Shown: piece after piece, positions 1 through 5,347 of the stretch | Layout: every line of letters begins with the position of its first letter | How positions within the stretch are numbered: the stretch's first letter is position 1 | Origin: a bacterium | GTDB taxonomy: Bacteria > Chloroflexota > Dormibacteria > Aeolococcales > Bog-877 | NCBI GenBank assembly: GCA_021844355.1 | Contig: JAKBTP010000034.1 | Span: 1-7,726 of the forward strand | Direction of reading: 5' to 3' | DNA length: 7,726 nt | Notes under the pieces: model-generated | Seen by the model: the letters and a program-made list of their open reading frames with translations, nothing else | Databases searched by the model: none | What the model was told of the DNA's origin: nothing | Made by a program: the position numbers and the translations under genes

Positions 1-895
1 CCATCCCCGCGGTGATCACCGGTCCCAGCCGGGGCAGAGCCGCCAGCTGGTTCACGAACAGGGCCCCCAGGATGCCCCCGACGCCCATGGCCGCCAACAG
101 GTACCCGTACCCGGTGGCGCCGGTGCCCAGCTGGAGCTTGCTGATGTAGACGAACAGCACGGTGTCGGTCCCGTACACGAAGCTGGCCAGGACGCTGAAG
201 CTGACCAGGGCCAGGGCCGAGCGGGAGGCGGCGATTGCCTGCAGCCCCCGCCACATCTGTCGCACCGGCCCCGCGGATCCCGCCTCGGTCACGTCGCTGG
301 GATGGGAGCGGGCCCGCAGCCGGCTCACCATGGCGGCGGCGAAGCCGAAGGTGGCAGCGTTGACCCCGAACACCACCGCCGGGCTGCTCGCCAGGAGCAA
401 GAGGGCCCCCAGCCCGGGGCCGACGATGATCACCAGGTTGTCGATGGTGCTGTTCAGGGCGTTGGCGGCGGCCAGGTCGTCCTCCCCGGCCAGTTGGGGG
501 ATCATCGCCGCCACCGCCGGGGTGTACGGGGTGGAGCTCACCGAGGTGAGCCCGGCGAGCAGGATGGCCAGGGCCACCGGACCGTGCAGGACGACGGACA
601 GGGTGAGGAGCGCCTGCCACAGCATCATCACAAGGTCGCCGGTCACCATGAGGCGCACCCGCTCGAAGCGCTCGGCTATGACTCCCCCGTACGCGGAGAG
701 GAACATGGAGGGGATGAAGCGAACCAGGAAGACGGAGGAGACCCAGAGCGCGGAGTGGGTGGAGTCGTACACGTAGACCGCCAGGGCCACGTTGTAGGCC
801 CAGCTGCCGATCGCGGAGATCAGCTCACCGGTCAGGAGCAAACGGAGGTCGCGGTGCCGGAGGACCGACCGGTAGCGGCGCAGGGAGCCGATCAC
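1..895 (-). CDS. MFS exporter, DHA3/EntS-like (partial, C-terminus beyond left edge)
   Basis: This is an integral membrane transporter of the major facilitator superfamily, probably a proton-driven exporter of small molecules. The first 298 residues are visible; the rest lies left of the window. It starts at a GTG and reads VIGSLRRYRSVLRHRDLRLL, the short basic N-terminus typical of this subfamily. The first helix follows at about residues 18-42. A motif-A loop is visible at 70-82 (GGVIAERFERVRL, the G-x3-E/D-R-x2-R pattern between helices 2 and 3). The stretch STPYTPAVAAMIPQL (121-135), then AANALNST (143-150) and a GPGLGALL helix (159-166), match the MFS_3/EntS group. The central loop is about 190-215. 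The frame is open upstream to a TAA at 965-967 with no other start codon, so GTG at 895 is the only reasonable start, although no strong Shine-Dalgarno is seen. The substrate cannot be told. The gene follows the AIM24 operon on the same strand after a 175-bp gap containing a hairpin and its own likely promoter. Confidence 0.9.
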   Translation of the reverse strand, partial: MIGSLRRYRSVLRHRDLRLLLTGELISAIGSWAYNVALAVYVYDSTHSALWVSSVFLVRFIPSMFLSAYGGVIAERFERVRLMVTGDLVMMLWQALLTLSVVLHGPVALAILLAGLTSVSSTPYTPAVAAMIPQLAGEDDLAAANALNSTIDNLVIIVGPGLGALLLLASSPAVVFGVNAATFGFAAAMVSRLRARSHPSDVTEAGSAGPVRQMWRGLQAIAASRSALALVSFSVLASFVYGTDTVLFVYISKLQLGTGATGYGYLLAAMGVGGILGALFVNQLAALPRLGPVITAGM

Positions 896-963
896 TGAGC
901 GAGGGGCCCGGGCGGAGGGCGGTCTTCCGTCATCCGCCCCTCTGGACTCGGCATCGGGTCGGC

Positions 964-969
964 ATTATA
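964..969 (-). promoter_or_regulatory. Probable -10 box for the MFS gene
   Basis: On the minus strand these bases read TATAAT, a perfect -10 consensus in a very GC-rich stretch. They lie about 70 nt before the GTG start of the MFS gene and point towards it. At the expected -35 position (987-992) the sequence is TCATGA, a poor match, so the promoter may depend mainly on its -10 or on an activator. The start site would be near 957, giving a leader of about 60 nt. Confidence 0.4.
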
Positions 970-1024
970 TGGGCCCCTGAGCTGGGTCATGAGACGGGTC
1001 CGGCCCGGAGATAGGCGGGTGGGA

Positions 1025-1051
1025 GGGGGCGTGGCTCCGGGCCACGCCTCC
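1025..1051 (-). terminator. Hairpin terminator after the AIM24 operon (no U-tract)
   Basis: Arms 1028-1035 (GGCGTGGC) and 1041-1048 (GCCACGCC) pair perfectly around a 5-nt loop. One G-T pair and two G-C pairs extend the stem to 11 bp. It begins 19 nt after the stop codon of the 111-aa gene on the minus strand. No run of T follows. U-poor hairpins of this kind are common at gene ends in actinobacteria, and their ability to terminate is less certain than that of classical intrinsic terminators. Confidence 0.55.
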
Positions 1052-1070
1052 AGGTCGGGCGGTGGTCCGC

Positions 1071-1406
1071 TTAGATGTCGTCCAGCCGGAAGTCCTGGCC
1101 CGGTTGGCCGGCATCGGCGGTGGGTGTCCCCGAGGCGGGGGCGCCGGACACCGGGGCCGCATCCACAGTCGTAGGCGGGGTGGCGTCCAGGGCCGAGAGC
1201 GCCTGCTCCACCGCCTGGTGCGGGCCCTGCTGACGGACCTCGGCGTAGTAGGCCGCACCTAGATCGCGGAGCAGCGAGTCTCGGGTCCGCCGCGACTGAA
1301 CCTCATCCACCTTGGATTGGACCTGAGCCTGCACCTGGGCGGTGCTCTCCTTGGCTTGCGCCGCCAGCTGCTCGGCCTGCACCTTGAGCCTGTCCATCAG
1401 TCCCAT
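1071..1406 (-). CDS. Conserved actinobacterial coiled-coil small protein (111 aa), function unknown
   Basis: This is a small, probably cytoplasmic protein with no signal peptide or membrane segment. Residues 1-45 (MGLMDRLKVQAEQLAAQAKE...) are rich in Ala, Gln, Lys and Glu with heptad-like spacing and are predicted to form a helix or coiled coil. A short conserved-looking block follows, RDSLLRDLGAAYYAEVR (42-58). Residues 75-103 are a Pro/Thr/Ala/Gly-rich flexible linker. The C-terminal tail is DFRLDDI (105-111). I recognise this layout, with MGLMDRLK at the start, LLRDLG in the middle and an acidic FRLDDI-type tail, from hypothetical proteins found widely in Actinobacteria; no function is established to my knowledge. 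The start is ATG at 1406, six bases after AAGGAGG; a GTG at 1409 is too close to it. It lies 24 bp behind the AIM24 gene, in the same operon. Confidence 0.85.
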   Translation of the reverse strand: MGLMDRLKVQAEQLAAQAKESTAQVQAQVQSKVDEVQSRRTRDSLLRDLGAAYYAEVRQQGPHQAVEQALSALDATPPTTVDAAPVSGAPASGTPTADAGQPGQDFRLDDI

Positions 1407-1412
1407 CACCGC

Positions 1413-1419
1413 CCTCCTT
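1413..1419 (-). promoter_or_regulatory. Ribosome binding site deciding the start of the 111-aa gene
   Basis: On the minus strand the sequence reads AAGGAGG, a full Shine-Dalgarno. Its distance is 6 nt to ATG 1406 but only 3 nt to the adjacent in-frame GTG 1409, so ATG 1406 is preferred. It sits in the short gap after the AIM24 stop codon, so the second gene is translated independently of strict coupling. Confidence 0.7.
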
Positions 1420-1430
1420 GCCGCACCGCC

Positions 1431-2207
1431 CTACCCGAAGATTCCCGGTATCCCGGAGCGCCCCTTCTCCTCACCGCCGTCCCCGATCAGCTTCTCCATG
1501 CTCTCGGCGAGACCGTGCAGGTTCACCGACTGGAGGAGGACCGTCCCGTCCCCCTCCAGGGTGGCGAGGTTCACGCCCTGCCCCCCCAGGAGGGCGGTCA
1601 TGGCGGTCTGGGCGTTCAGGCCGCCGATGTACTCGACTCCGTAGTGGACGGTGTCCTGGAAGGCCACCACCGCCCCGGTGTGGGCCTGAATCTTCCCCCC
1701 ATAGCGGGCGGGGTTCAGCTCGACGAGGTTCCCCGCGGCCGCAATCAGCAGGGTCCCCGTACCCGTGAAGTGCTCGAGAATGAAGCCGGTGCCCCCACGC
1801 CGCCCGGTCCGCAGACCGGCGAAGGCGATGTCCAGGTCCACCGAGCCCTCCGCCGCCAGCAGGGTGTCGCGCTCCGCGAGCCAGCCCGCACCGCCGTCCA
1901 GCTCCAGAGCCCGCAGCTCCCCGGGCAGGGTCCCGGAGAACGCCACTAGCCCGCTCCCGCCCTGGGCGGTGAAGTACTGGAACGCCAGGCCCTGGCCCGC
2001 CGCGACCCGCTTTCCCACCTCGATCGCCAGCCCCAGGAGGCCGCCGCCGGTGGCTGGCGCTCCGCGCTTGCTGAGACGGGTCTCCAGGGAGACGTTGGTG
2101 GTCTTCCAGAGGAAGCGGCCGGCCTCGGCGTACACCGTCTGACCGGCTTCCAACTGGCAGACCACCATCTGGGTGGAGGTGCCGATGAGCTTGTGGGCTA
2201 CGGTCAT
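1431..2207 (-). CDS. AIM24 family protein (TIGR00266-like)
   Basis: This 258-aa soluble protein belongs to the AIM24 family. The family is named after a yeast mitochondrial protein needed for normal inner-membrane organisation; its bacterial members have no settled function and adopt a beta-rich TRAP-like fold. Visible family features are the N-terminal GTSTQMVVCQLEAGQTVYAEAGRFLW (9-34), with the hallmark E-x-G-Q-x-V-Y-A-E-A-G, then ETRLSKRG (42-49), a glycine-rich segment (53-73), FTAQGGSGLVAFSGTLPGEL (79-98), and the late LVELNPARYGGKIQAHTGAVVAFQDTVHY (161-189) and EGDGTVLLQS (218-227). The length is normal for the family. ATG 2207 is chosen because AAGGAGT lies 4 nt upstream and homology begins there; the frame is open for 85 more codons, but that stretch runs antisense into the URO-D-like gene. 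The C-terminal tail (243-258, GDGGEEKGRSGIPGIFG) looks unstructured. It is the first gene of the operon with the coiled-coil protein. Confidence 0.93.
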   Translation of the reverse strand: MTVAHKLIGTSTQMVVCQLEAGQTVYAEAGRFLWKTTNVSLETRLSKRGAPATGGGLLGLAIEVGKRVAAGQGLAFQYFTAQGGSGLVAFSGTLPGELRALELDGGAGWLAERDTLLAAEGSVDLDIAFAGLRTGRRGGTGFILEHFTGTGTLLIAAAGNLVELNPARYGGKIQAHTGAVVAFQDTVHYGVEYIGGLNAQTAMTALLGGQGVNLATLEGDGTVLLQSVNLHGLAESMEKLIGDGGEEKGRSGIPGIFG

Positions 2208-2274
2208 GGCGACTCCTTGAGGGCGCCGGCGCGCCTGCAGTATCGCAGCATCGCGGGTCCCCGGGAGACCGGGA
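2208..2274. promoter_or_regulatory. Divergent promoter region between AIM24 and URO-D-like genes
   Basis: This 67-bp spacer must hold start signals for both divergent genes. It contains the AIM24 Shine-Dalgarno (2212-2218), a 10-bp palindrome GCGCCGGCGC (2223-2232), a near-perfect tandem repeat GCAGTATC/GCAGCATC (2237-2252), and an imperfect palindrome with arms GGTC (2256-2259) and GACC (2267-2270) that overlaps the likely ribosome binding site (GGGAG, 2263-2267) of the plus-strand gene. I see no convincing -35/-10 pair on either strand. The two genes may share an operator, but this is inference. Confidence 0.35.
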
Positions 2275-3198
2275 ATGGGGCATGATGGGCCGGTGCCAAC
2301 GCCGCCCGGTCCTTGGCTGCGTCCGGAGGCAGGGGAGCTCGCTCCGGTGCTTCTCTGGAAGCACTTCCGGGTGGACGAGCCGAGGCGCCTGGCCGAGCTC
2401 ACCGTGGCATTCCAGCGGCGCCACCGGCTGGCGGCCGCCAAGCTCATGCCGGATATCCCCATCCTGTTCCCCGACTTCTCCCTGAGCTCCTTCTCCCAGA
2501 TCGCCCACCTGAGGCGCTTCGGCGACGTGCGGACGGTGGGACGGGCCGCTGACTACCTGGCTGCGGTGGCCCACGCCAGGTCGCTGCTCGATCACCGGGA
2601 AACGCTCCTGGCCACGGTCTTCTCGCCGCTGGCGCTGGTGGGGCTGTGGTGTGGTCCGGAGGCGATACCCGAGCTGGCGGCGGCGCCCAGAGCTGTGGCT
2701 CACGAGGTCCTCTGGGCGCTCTCCCAGCTGGTGGCCCAGCTGGCCAGCGCCTGCGTCGCCTCCGGCGCCGACGGCGTCTACTACTCCTGCTGGGGCCAGG
2801 ATCTGCTGTCGGAAGCCGAATACGCCGAGCTGGGGACGCCCTACGACCTGGCGGGACTGCGCGGGGCGCAGAGGGCCCGTGTGAGGATCCTTCATCTCCA
2901 TGGAGCGGTGCTGGGGCCTCCCTCCCGCTACCGGGATTACCCGGTGGAGGTGGTCGGCTGGAGCGAGGTGGGTAGCTCTCTGGGGCTGGTGGAGGGCGCC
3001 GCCCACCTGCCCGGCCAGCTGATCATGGGAGGCATCTCAGAGCTCCAGCAGGGCCCCCCCGGGGACCTGGAGCGCCGGCACATCCGGGAGCTGGTGGGGC
3101 GGCTTGGGGACCGGTTGGTGGTGGCGCCCGGTTGCTCCCTTCCTGACGGGACGACGGAGGAGACGCTGGACGGACTAAGAGAGCTGGTGAGAGGCTGA
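2275..3198 (+). CDS. Uroporphyrinogen decarboxylase superfamily protein (URO-D-like, probably not HemE)
   Basis: This 307-aa cytoplasmic protein is of the URO-D/cobalamin-independent methyltransferase-like (TIM-barrel) superfamily, whose members decarboxylate porphyrins or transfer methyl groups to thiols. Matching segments are PVLLWKHFRVDEPRRLAELT (24-43), KLMPDIPI (56-63), GADGVYYSCWGQDLLSEAEYAELGTPYD (164-191), VRILHLHG (203-210), YPVEVVGWSE (222-231), LIMGGI (249-254) and LVVAPGCSLPDGTTEETLDGLREL (281-304). True HemE carries an N-terminal P-x-W-x-M-R-Q-A-G-R-type active-site block and is about 340-350 aa; that block is absent here, so haem synthesis is unlikely. Coenzyme M methyltransferases of this superfamily bind zinc through His-x-Cys and a later Cys; here the sites are H207, H209 and C287, so the middle ligand is His. 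ATG 2275 has GGGAG 7 nt upstream; GTG 2293 is an alternative start. The substrate is unknown. Confidence 0.85.
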   Translation: MGHDGPVPTPPGPWLRPEAGELAPVLLWKHFRVDEPRRLAELTVAFQRRHRLAAAKLMPDIPILFPDFSLSSFSQIAHLRRFGDVRTVGRAADYLAAVAHARSLLDHRETLLATVFSPLALVGLWCGPEAIPELAAAPRAVAHEVLWALSQLVAQLASACVASGADGVYYSCWGQDLLSEAEYAELGTPYDLAGLRGAQRARVRILHLHGAVLGPPSRYRDYPVEVVGWSEVGSSLGLVEGAAHLPGQLIMGGISELQQGPPGDLERRHIRELVGRLGDRLVVAPGCSLPDGTTEETLDGLRELVRG

Positions 3199-3243
3199 GC
3201 GCCGAAGCTCCGCTGCTCGGGACCTGCCGGCGTGGGGAGTCGC

Positions 3244-4194
3244 TCAGAGGTTGAAGGCGGTGACCATGCTGGGGGCGGAGGAGGCGGCGCCCAGCAGCGG
3301 GCTGAGCCCCAAGAGCTGCTCTGTGGTGTGGAGCAGCGAGTAGTGGTTGAAGGCAGCCGCCACCCGGGCCCCCGAAGGCACCGTCGGTGCGATCACCAGG
3401 AGCGGCACCTGCTGGGTCGACCCCGTGCTCTCGTCCCAGGTTATGAAGATAACGGTCTGCCCGGCGAGATATTGCGGAGTGCTGAGCAGGCGGGGCACCT
3501 CCCGGGCCAGCCAGCTGTCCCCGGCGGTGGTGGCGCAGTCGTGCATGTCGTCACAGAGATTGGGCGTGATGAAGGTGAAGGCCGCCGAGAGATCGGGAGG
3601 GGAGGTGAGGGGCACGTCCTGCCCCCGGCAGGCCTGGCGGACCGACGTGAAGTAGGCGGCGGGATTGTGCTTCACCGCGTACTCGCCGCCACTCTGCAGG
3701 TCGCAGTTGGTGGGCATGCTCTCCTCCAGGGAGCGCCAGTCGGTCCCCAGCAGGCTGAAGATGCTGGGTGCGGACAGCGGGTGCTGGTCGGGCCCGCCGT
3801 CATCGGTCACACCTTGGGTCGAGCCAGATGTGAGTGCCAGGTAGTTGGGCAGGCTGGGGTGGGCGACCGCCTTGTAGTTGGTCGCCAGCCCGCAGAGCGC
3901 CGCGAGGTGGTTGATGTAGGGGGCATCCGGGGATCCGATCACCTCCGAGTACGCGCGGTTCTCCATCACGATGAAGACCACGTGCTGGACTCGGGCCGGC
4001 GCCTGGCCGCCCAGCCCACACGGTCGCGAGGCGGTGGGCGAGAGGTCCGGAGCAGGCGAGGGGGAGGATGGAGGGGAGGGGCTGGGCGCGGTCGTGGAAG
4101 GAGCGGTGGCCGGCGTGGGCCCGGCCCCACCGGCCCCGCAGCCCGCCAGCAGGAGTGCGCAGGTGGCCAGGAGCGCTCGGGACAGCGAGCGCAC
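3244..4194 (-). CDS. SapM/AcpA-like phosphoesterase lipoprotein (PF04185-type acid phosphatase)
   Basis: This is a probable extracytoplasmic phosphatase. The product (316 aa) begins VRSLSRALLATCALLLAGC: basic residues, a hydrophobic stretch and a lipobox LAGC with the lipidated Cys at 19. A Pro/Ser/Thr-rich linker follows (about 27-58), likely spanning the cell envelope. The catalytic domain carries HVVFIVMENRAYSEVIG (71-87), with the metal and active-site E-N-R motif at 78-80, DAPYINHLA (90-98), HPSLPNYLALTSGSTQG (112-128), PNLCDDMHDC (211-220), WDE (253-255) and NHYSLLHTTEQLLG (283-296). These are the hallmarks of the phosphoesterase family that includes mycobacterial SapM and Francisella AcpA. 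The frame is open to a GTG at 4380, but only the GTG at 4194 places the signal peptide at the N-terminus; no clear Shine-Dalgarno precedes it, so the start is uncertain. Substrate (phosphomonoesters or phosphoinositides) is inferred from the family. It converges with the URO-D-like gene, 45 bp away, with no strong terminator between them. Confidence 0.9.
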   Translation of the reverse strand: MRSLSRALLATCALLLAGCGAGGAGPTPATAPSTTAPSPSPPSSPSPAPDLSPTASRPCGLGGQAPARVQHVVFIVMENRAYSEVIGSPDAPYINHLAALCGLATNYKAVAHPSLPNYLALTSGSTQGVTDDGGPDQHPLSAPSIFSLLGTDWRSLEESMPTNCDLQSGGEYAVKHNPAAYFTSVRQACRGQDVPLTSPPDLSAAFTFITPNLCDDMHDCATTAGDSWLAREVPRLLSTPQYLAGQTVIFITWDESTGSTQQVPLLVIAPTVPSGARVAAAFNHYSLLHTTEQLLGLSPLLGAASSAPSMVTAFNL

Positions 4195-4307
4195 CTGGCG
4201 CCGGCGGGCCGGGACCGGCGACTCGTTCCGCCCGACCCAGCGCTCGGCGGTGCGGTGGAGCGCGTCCTCACATCGCCTCCCGCCGCCGAGCTTCACCACC
4301 TCACGAT

Positions 4308-4327
4308 AGCGCTTGTCAGCGCTTGAC
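4308..4327. repeat. Tandem 10-bp repeat, AGCGCTTGTC AGCGCTTGAC
   Basis: Two adjacent 10-bp copies (4308-4317 and 4318-4327) differ at one base. Each starts with the self-complementary hexamer AGCGCT, so the pair is also an inverted repeat with a 4-nt spacer. The 10-bp period places both copies on the same face of the helix, as expected for a double operator site. It lies about 115 bp before the phosphatase start and about 325 bp before the RraA-like start. Regulatory function is inferred. Confidence 0.5.
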
Positions 4328-4328
4328 T

Positions 4329-4385
4329 GGGCGGCGGTGCCACACCGCCGCCCCGGTGCCCACCCTCGCCTCATTGGCACCGGGG
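4329..4385. promoter_or_regulatory. Two mutually exclusive perfect hairpins
   Basis: Hairpin A pairs 4329-4339 (GGGCGGCGGTG) with 4343-4353 (CACCGCCGCCC): 11 bp, perfect, 3-nt loop. Hairpin B pairs 4351-4360 (CCCCGGTGCC) with 4376-4385 (GGCACCGGGG): 10 bp, perfect, 15-nt loop. They share bases 4351-4353, so both cannot form fully at once. A smaller stem, GGTCC/GGACC (4388-4392 with 4398-4402), follows. No T-run is present on either side. The arrangement could be an attenuator-like leader, a terminator between divergent units, or protein-binding DNA; GC content alone makes some stems likely by chance. Confidence 0.4.
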
Positions 4386-4595
4386 TTGGTCCGGGCAGGA
4401 CCCCGGCTCGCGGATGCCGTCGCCCGGTCCTCCCCGAATGGGATCATCCGCACCGGCCCGGGGGTGTGGACCTACTCCGAGGGTCCGCCCCTGCCGCGGG
4501 GCCATTCCTCCTGGGACTGTCAGCCTCGGCCCAATTGCGAGCGGTCCGGTCCCTCCGGCACCCCGGCCCCGGGGGCCCCGGCCGGTAAAGTTGGA

Positions 4596-4611
4596 CCGTC
4601 GGCCCGTCGGC
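4596..4611. repeat. Tandem 8-bp repeat CCGTCGGC x2
   Basis: Two exact adjacent copies of CCGTCGGC (4596-4603 and 4604-4611) lie directly after a possible -35 element (TTGGAC, 4591-4596), about 40 bp before the RraA-like start codon. They may be an operator overlapping the promoter; short GC-rich repeats also arise by chance. Confidence 0.35.
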
Positions 4612-4640
4612 CGCTTCTCGGATGAGCGCGGGCCACCCGC

Positions 4641-4647
4641 GGAGGAG
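4641..4647 (+). promoter_or_regulatory. Ribosome binding site deciding the RraA-like start
   Basis: GGAGGAG ends 4 nt before ATG 4652. An in-frame ATG at 4622 lies upstream of this site and has no Shine-Dalgarno of its own, so the start is placed at 4652. Confidence 0.75.
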
Positions 4648-4651
4648 TCCC

Positions 4652-5296
4652 ATGACCACTGGCGCAGACTCGGCAGGCCCCACTTCCCCCCTCTCCACGC
4701 CGGCGGTGGTGCAGGTGGGAGGCGGCAGTGTCCAGGTGGTCCGTGGACTGGTCCTGCTGGCCGGCGGGCCCTACATCTTCGGGCCTGCGGCGACCTTCGC
4801 CTGCTGTCCCAACGACAACCTGGCGGTGCACATTGCGATGTACCGGGCCCAACCCGGCTCCGTGCTGGTCGGCGACGGGGGCGGGACCAGCGAGTACGGC
4901 CTCTTCGGGGAGCTCATGGCGACCGATGCGCTCGGCCACGGGATCTCCGGCGTGGTGGTGGACGGGACGGTCCGAGACCTCGACGACCTGGACCGGATCG
5001 GCCTGCCGGTGCGGGCCCGGGGCGCGGCCCCGGCCCAGTGCCGCAAGCAGGCGGCGATCTCGGTGGGCGAGCCGGTGGTGGTGGGGGGAGCCCTGGTCCA
5101 CCCGGGCGACCTGGTCCTGGCGGACCGGGACGGGGTGGCGGTGGTTGTCGCCGAGCACTGGCCCACGGTGCGGCAGGCGGCCTTGGACCTGGCCGAGCGC
5201 GAGCAGGGGCACCTGGACCGCCTGGGACGGGGTGAGCGGCTGGCGGAGATCACCGGGCTCCGGGGCCTCATCGAGAGCTGGTCCAAATCGGGCTGA
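4652..5296 (+). CDS. RraA family / HMG-CHA aldolase-like protein ("dimethylmenaquinone methyltransferase" family)
   Basis: This 214-aa cytoplasmic protein is of the RraA fold. The family comprises 4-hydroxy-4-methyl-2-oxoglutarate/4-carboxy-4-hydroxy-2-oxoadipate aldolases (divalent-metal class II pyruvate aldolases that also decarboxylate oxaloacetate) and the RNase E inhibitor RraA; the old name methyltransferase is a misannotation. Family segments seen are LSTPAVVQ (14-21), GPAATFACCPNDNLAVHIAM (44-63), PGSVLVGDGG (68-77), GLFGELMATDA (83-93), GVVVDGTVRDLDDL (100-113) with the active-site Arg108-Asp109 pair, GLPVRARG (117-124), GALVHPGDLVLADRDGVAVV (146-165) and a C-terminal helix. Arg108 and Asp109 fit the aldolase group and favour enzyme over RNase E regulator. 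Length is normal. The N-terminal region around 15-40 is divergent from typical members. The gene is alone on the plus strand and converges on the GntR/acyl-CoA synthetase operon, suggesting but not proving a shared organic-acid pathway. Confidence 0.88.
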   Translation: MTTGADSAGPTSPLSTPAVVQVGGGSVQVVRGLVLLAGGPYIFGPAATFACCPNDNLAVHIAMYRAQPGSVLVGDGGGTSEYGLFGELMATDALGHGISGVVVDGTVRDLDDLDRIGLPVRARGAAPAQCRKQAAISVGEPVVVGGALVHPGDLVLADRDGVAVVVAEHWPTVRQAALDLAEREQGHLDRLGRGERLAEITGLRGLIESWSKSG

Positions 5297-5326
5297 GCCC
5301 CAGCTGCCCGTTTCCGGACCAAAGGT

Positions 5327-5344
5327 GGCGGGGACCGCCCCGCC
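5327..5344. terminator. Candidate bidirectional terminator between RraA-like and GntR genes
   Basis: Arms GGCGGGG (5327-5333) and CCCCGCC (5338-5344) form a perfect 7-bp stem with a 4-nt loop in the 51-bp gap between convergent genes. It starts 30 nt after the RraA-like stop codon and ends 3 nt before that of the GntR gene. No T-run is present, so strength is uncertain. Confidence 0.5.
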
Positions 5345-5347
5345 CGG

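Larger units (their letters stand above)
4195..4651. other. 457-bp non-coding divergent region with repeats and hairpins
   Basis: I see no supportable gene here. Open frames on both strands lack family resemblance and look like GC-rich shadows. The left part (4195-4300) could be extra N-terminal coding sequence of the phosphatase if it starts further upstream. From 4308 to 4402 there is a cluster of a tandem repeat and three hairpins, listed separately or described with them. A 7-bp inverted repeat (4410-4416 GCGGATG with 4445-4451 CATCCGC) and the palindrome GGATCATCC (4441-4449) follow. The stretch 4560-4586 is almost pure G and C, with a 13-nt palindrome. The promoter of the RraA-like gene should lie near 4580-4620; TTGGAC at 4591-4596 is the best -35 candidate, without a good -10. 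Confidence 0.5.

Noticed and set aside
162..898. Two plus-strand open frames opposite the MFS gene
   Set aside because: They are antisense to a clear membrane transporter and have the composition of shadow frames; no start signals.
1471..3006. A 511-codon minus-strand open frame spanning the AIM24 gene and the antisense of the URO-D-like gene
   Set aside because: Its product is Arg/Pro/Gly/His-rich with no family resemblance, while the real AIM24 frame and the plus-strand URO-D frame match known families. It is a shadow caused by high GC.
2275..3198. Annotation as HemE (haem biosynthesis uroporphyrinogen decarboxylase)
   Set aside because: The N-terminal active-site block of HemE is absent, the protein is shorter, and no haem gene is nearby.
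3199..3243. Possible terminator between the URO-D-like and phosphatase genes
   Set aside because: Only 4-5 bp stems (for example CGCCG/CGGCG with a 23-nt loop) could be drawn, and no T-run is present.
3232..4326. A 364-codon plus-strand open frame opposite the phosphatase gene
   Set aside because: Gly/Arg/Val-rich antisense of a gene with several recognisable catalytic motifs.
4560..4586. A 13-nt perfect palindrome in a run of G and C
   Set aside because: The stretch is nearly pure G and C, so such self-complementarity is expected by chance.
4414..5235. A 273-codon plus-strand frame overlapping the RraA-like gene
   Set aside because: The second half is Gly/Pro/Arg low-complexity in the wrong frame; the RraA frame has all family motifs and a proper ribosome binding site.
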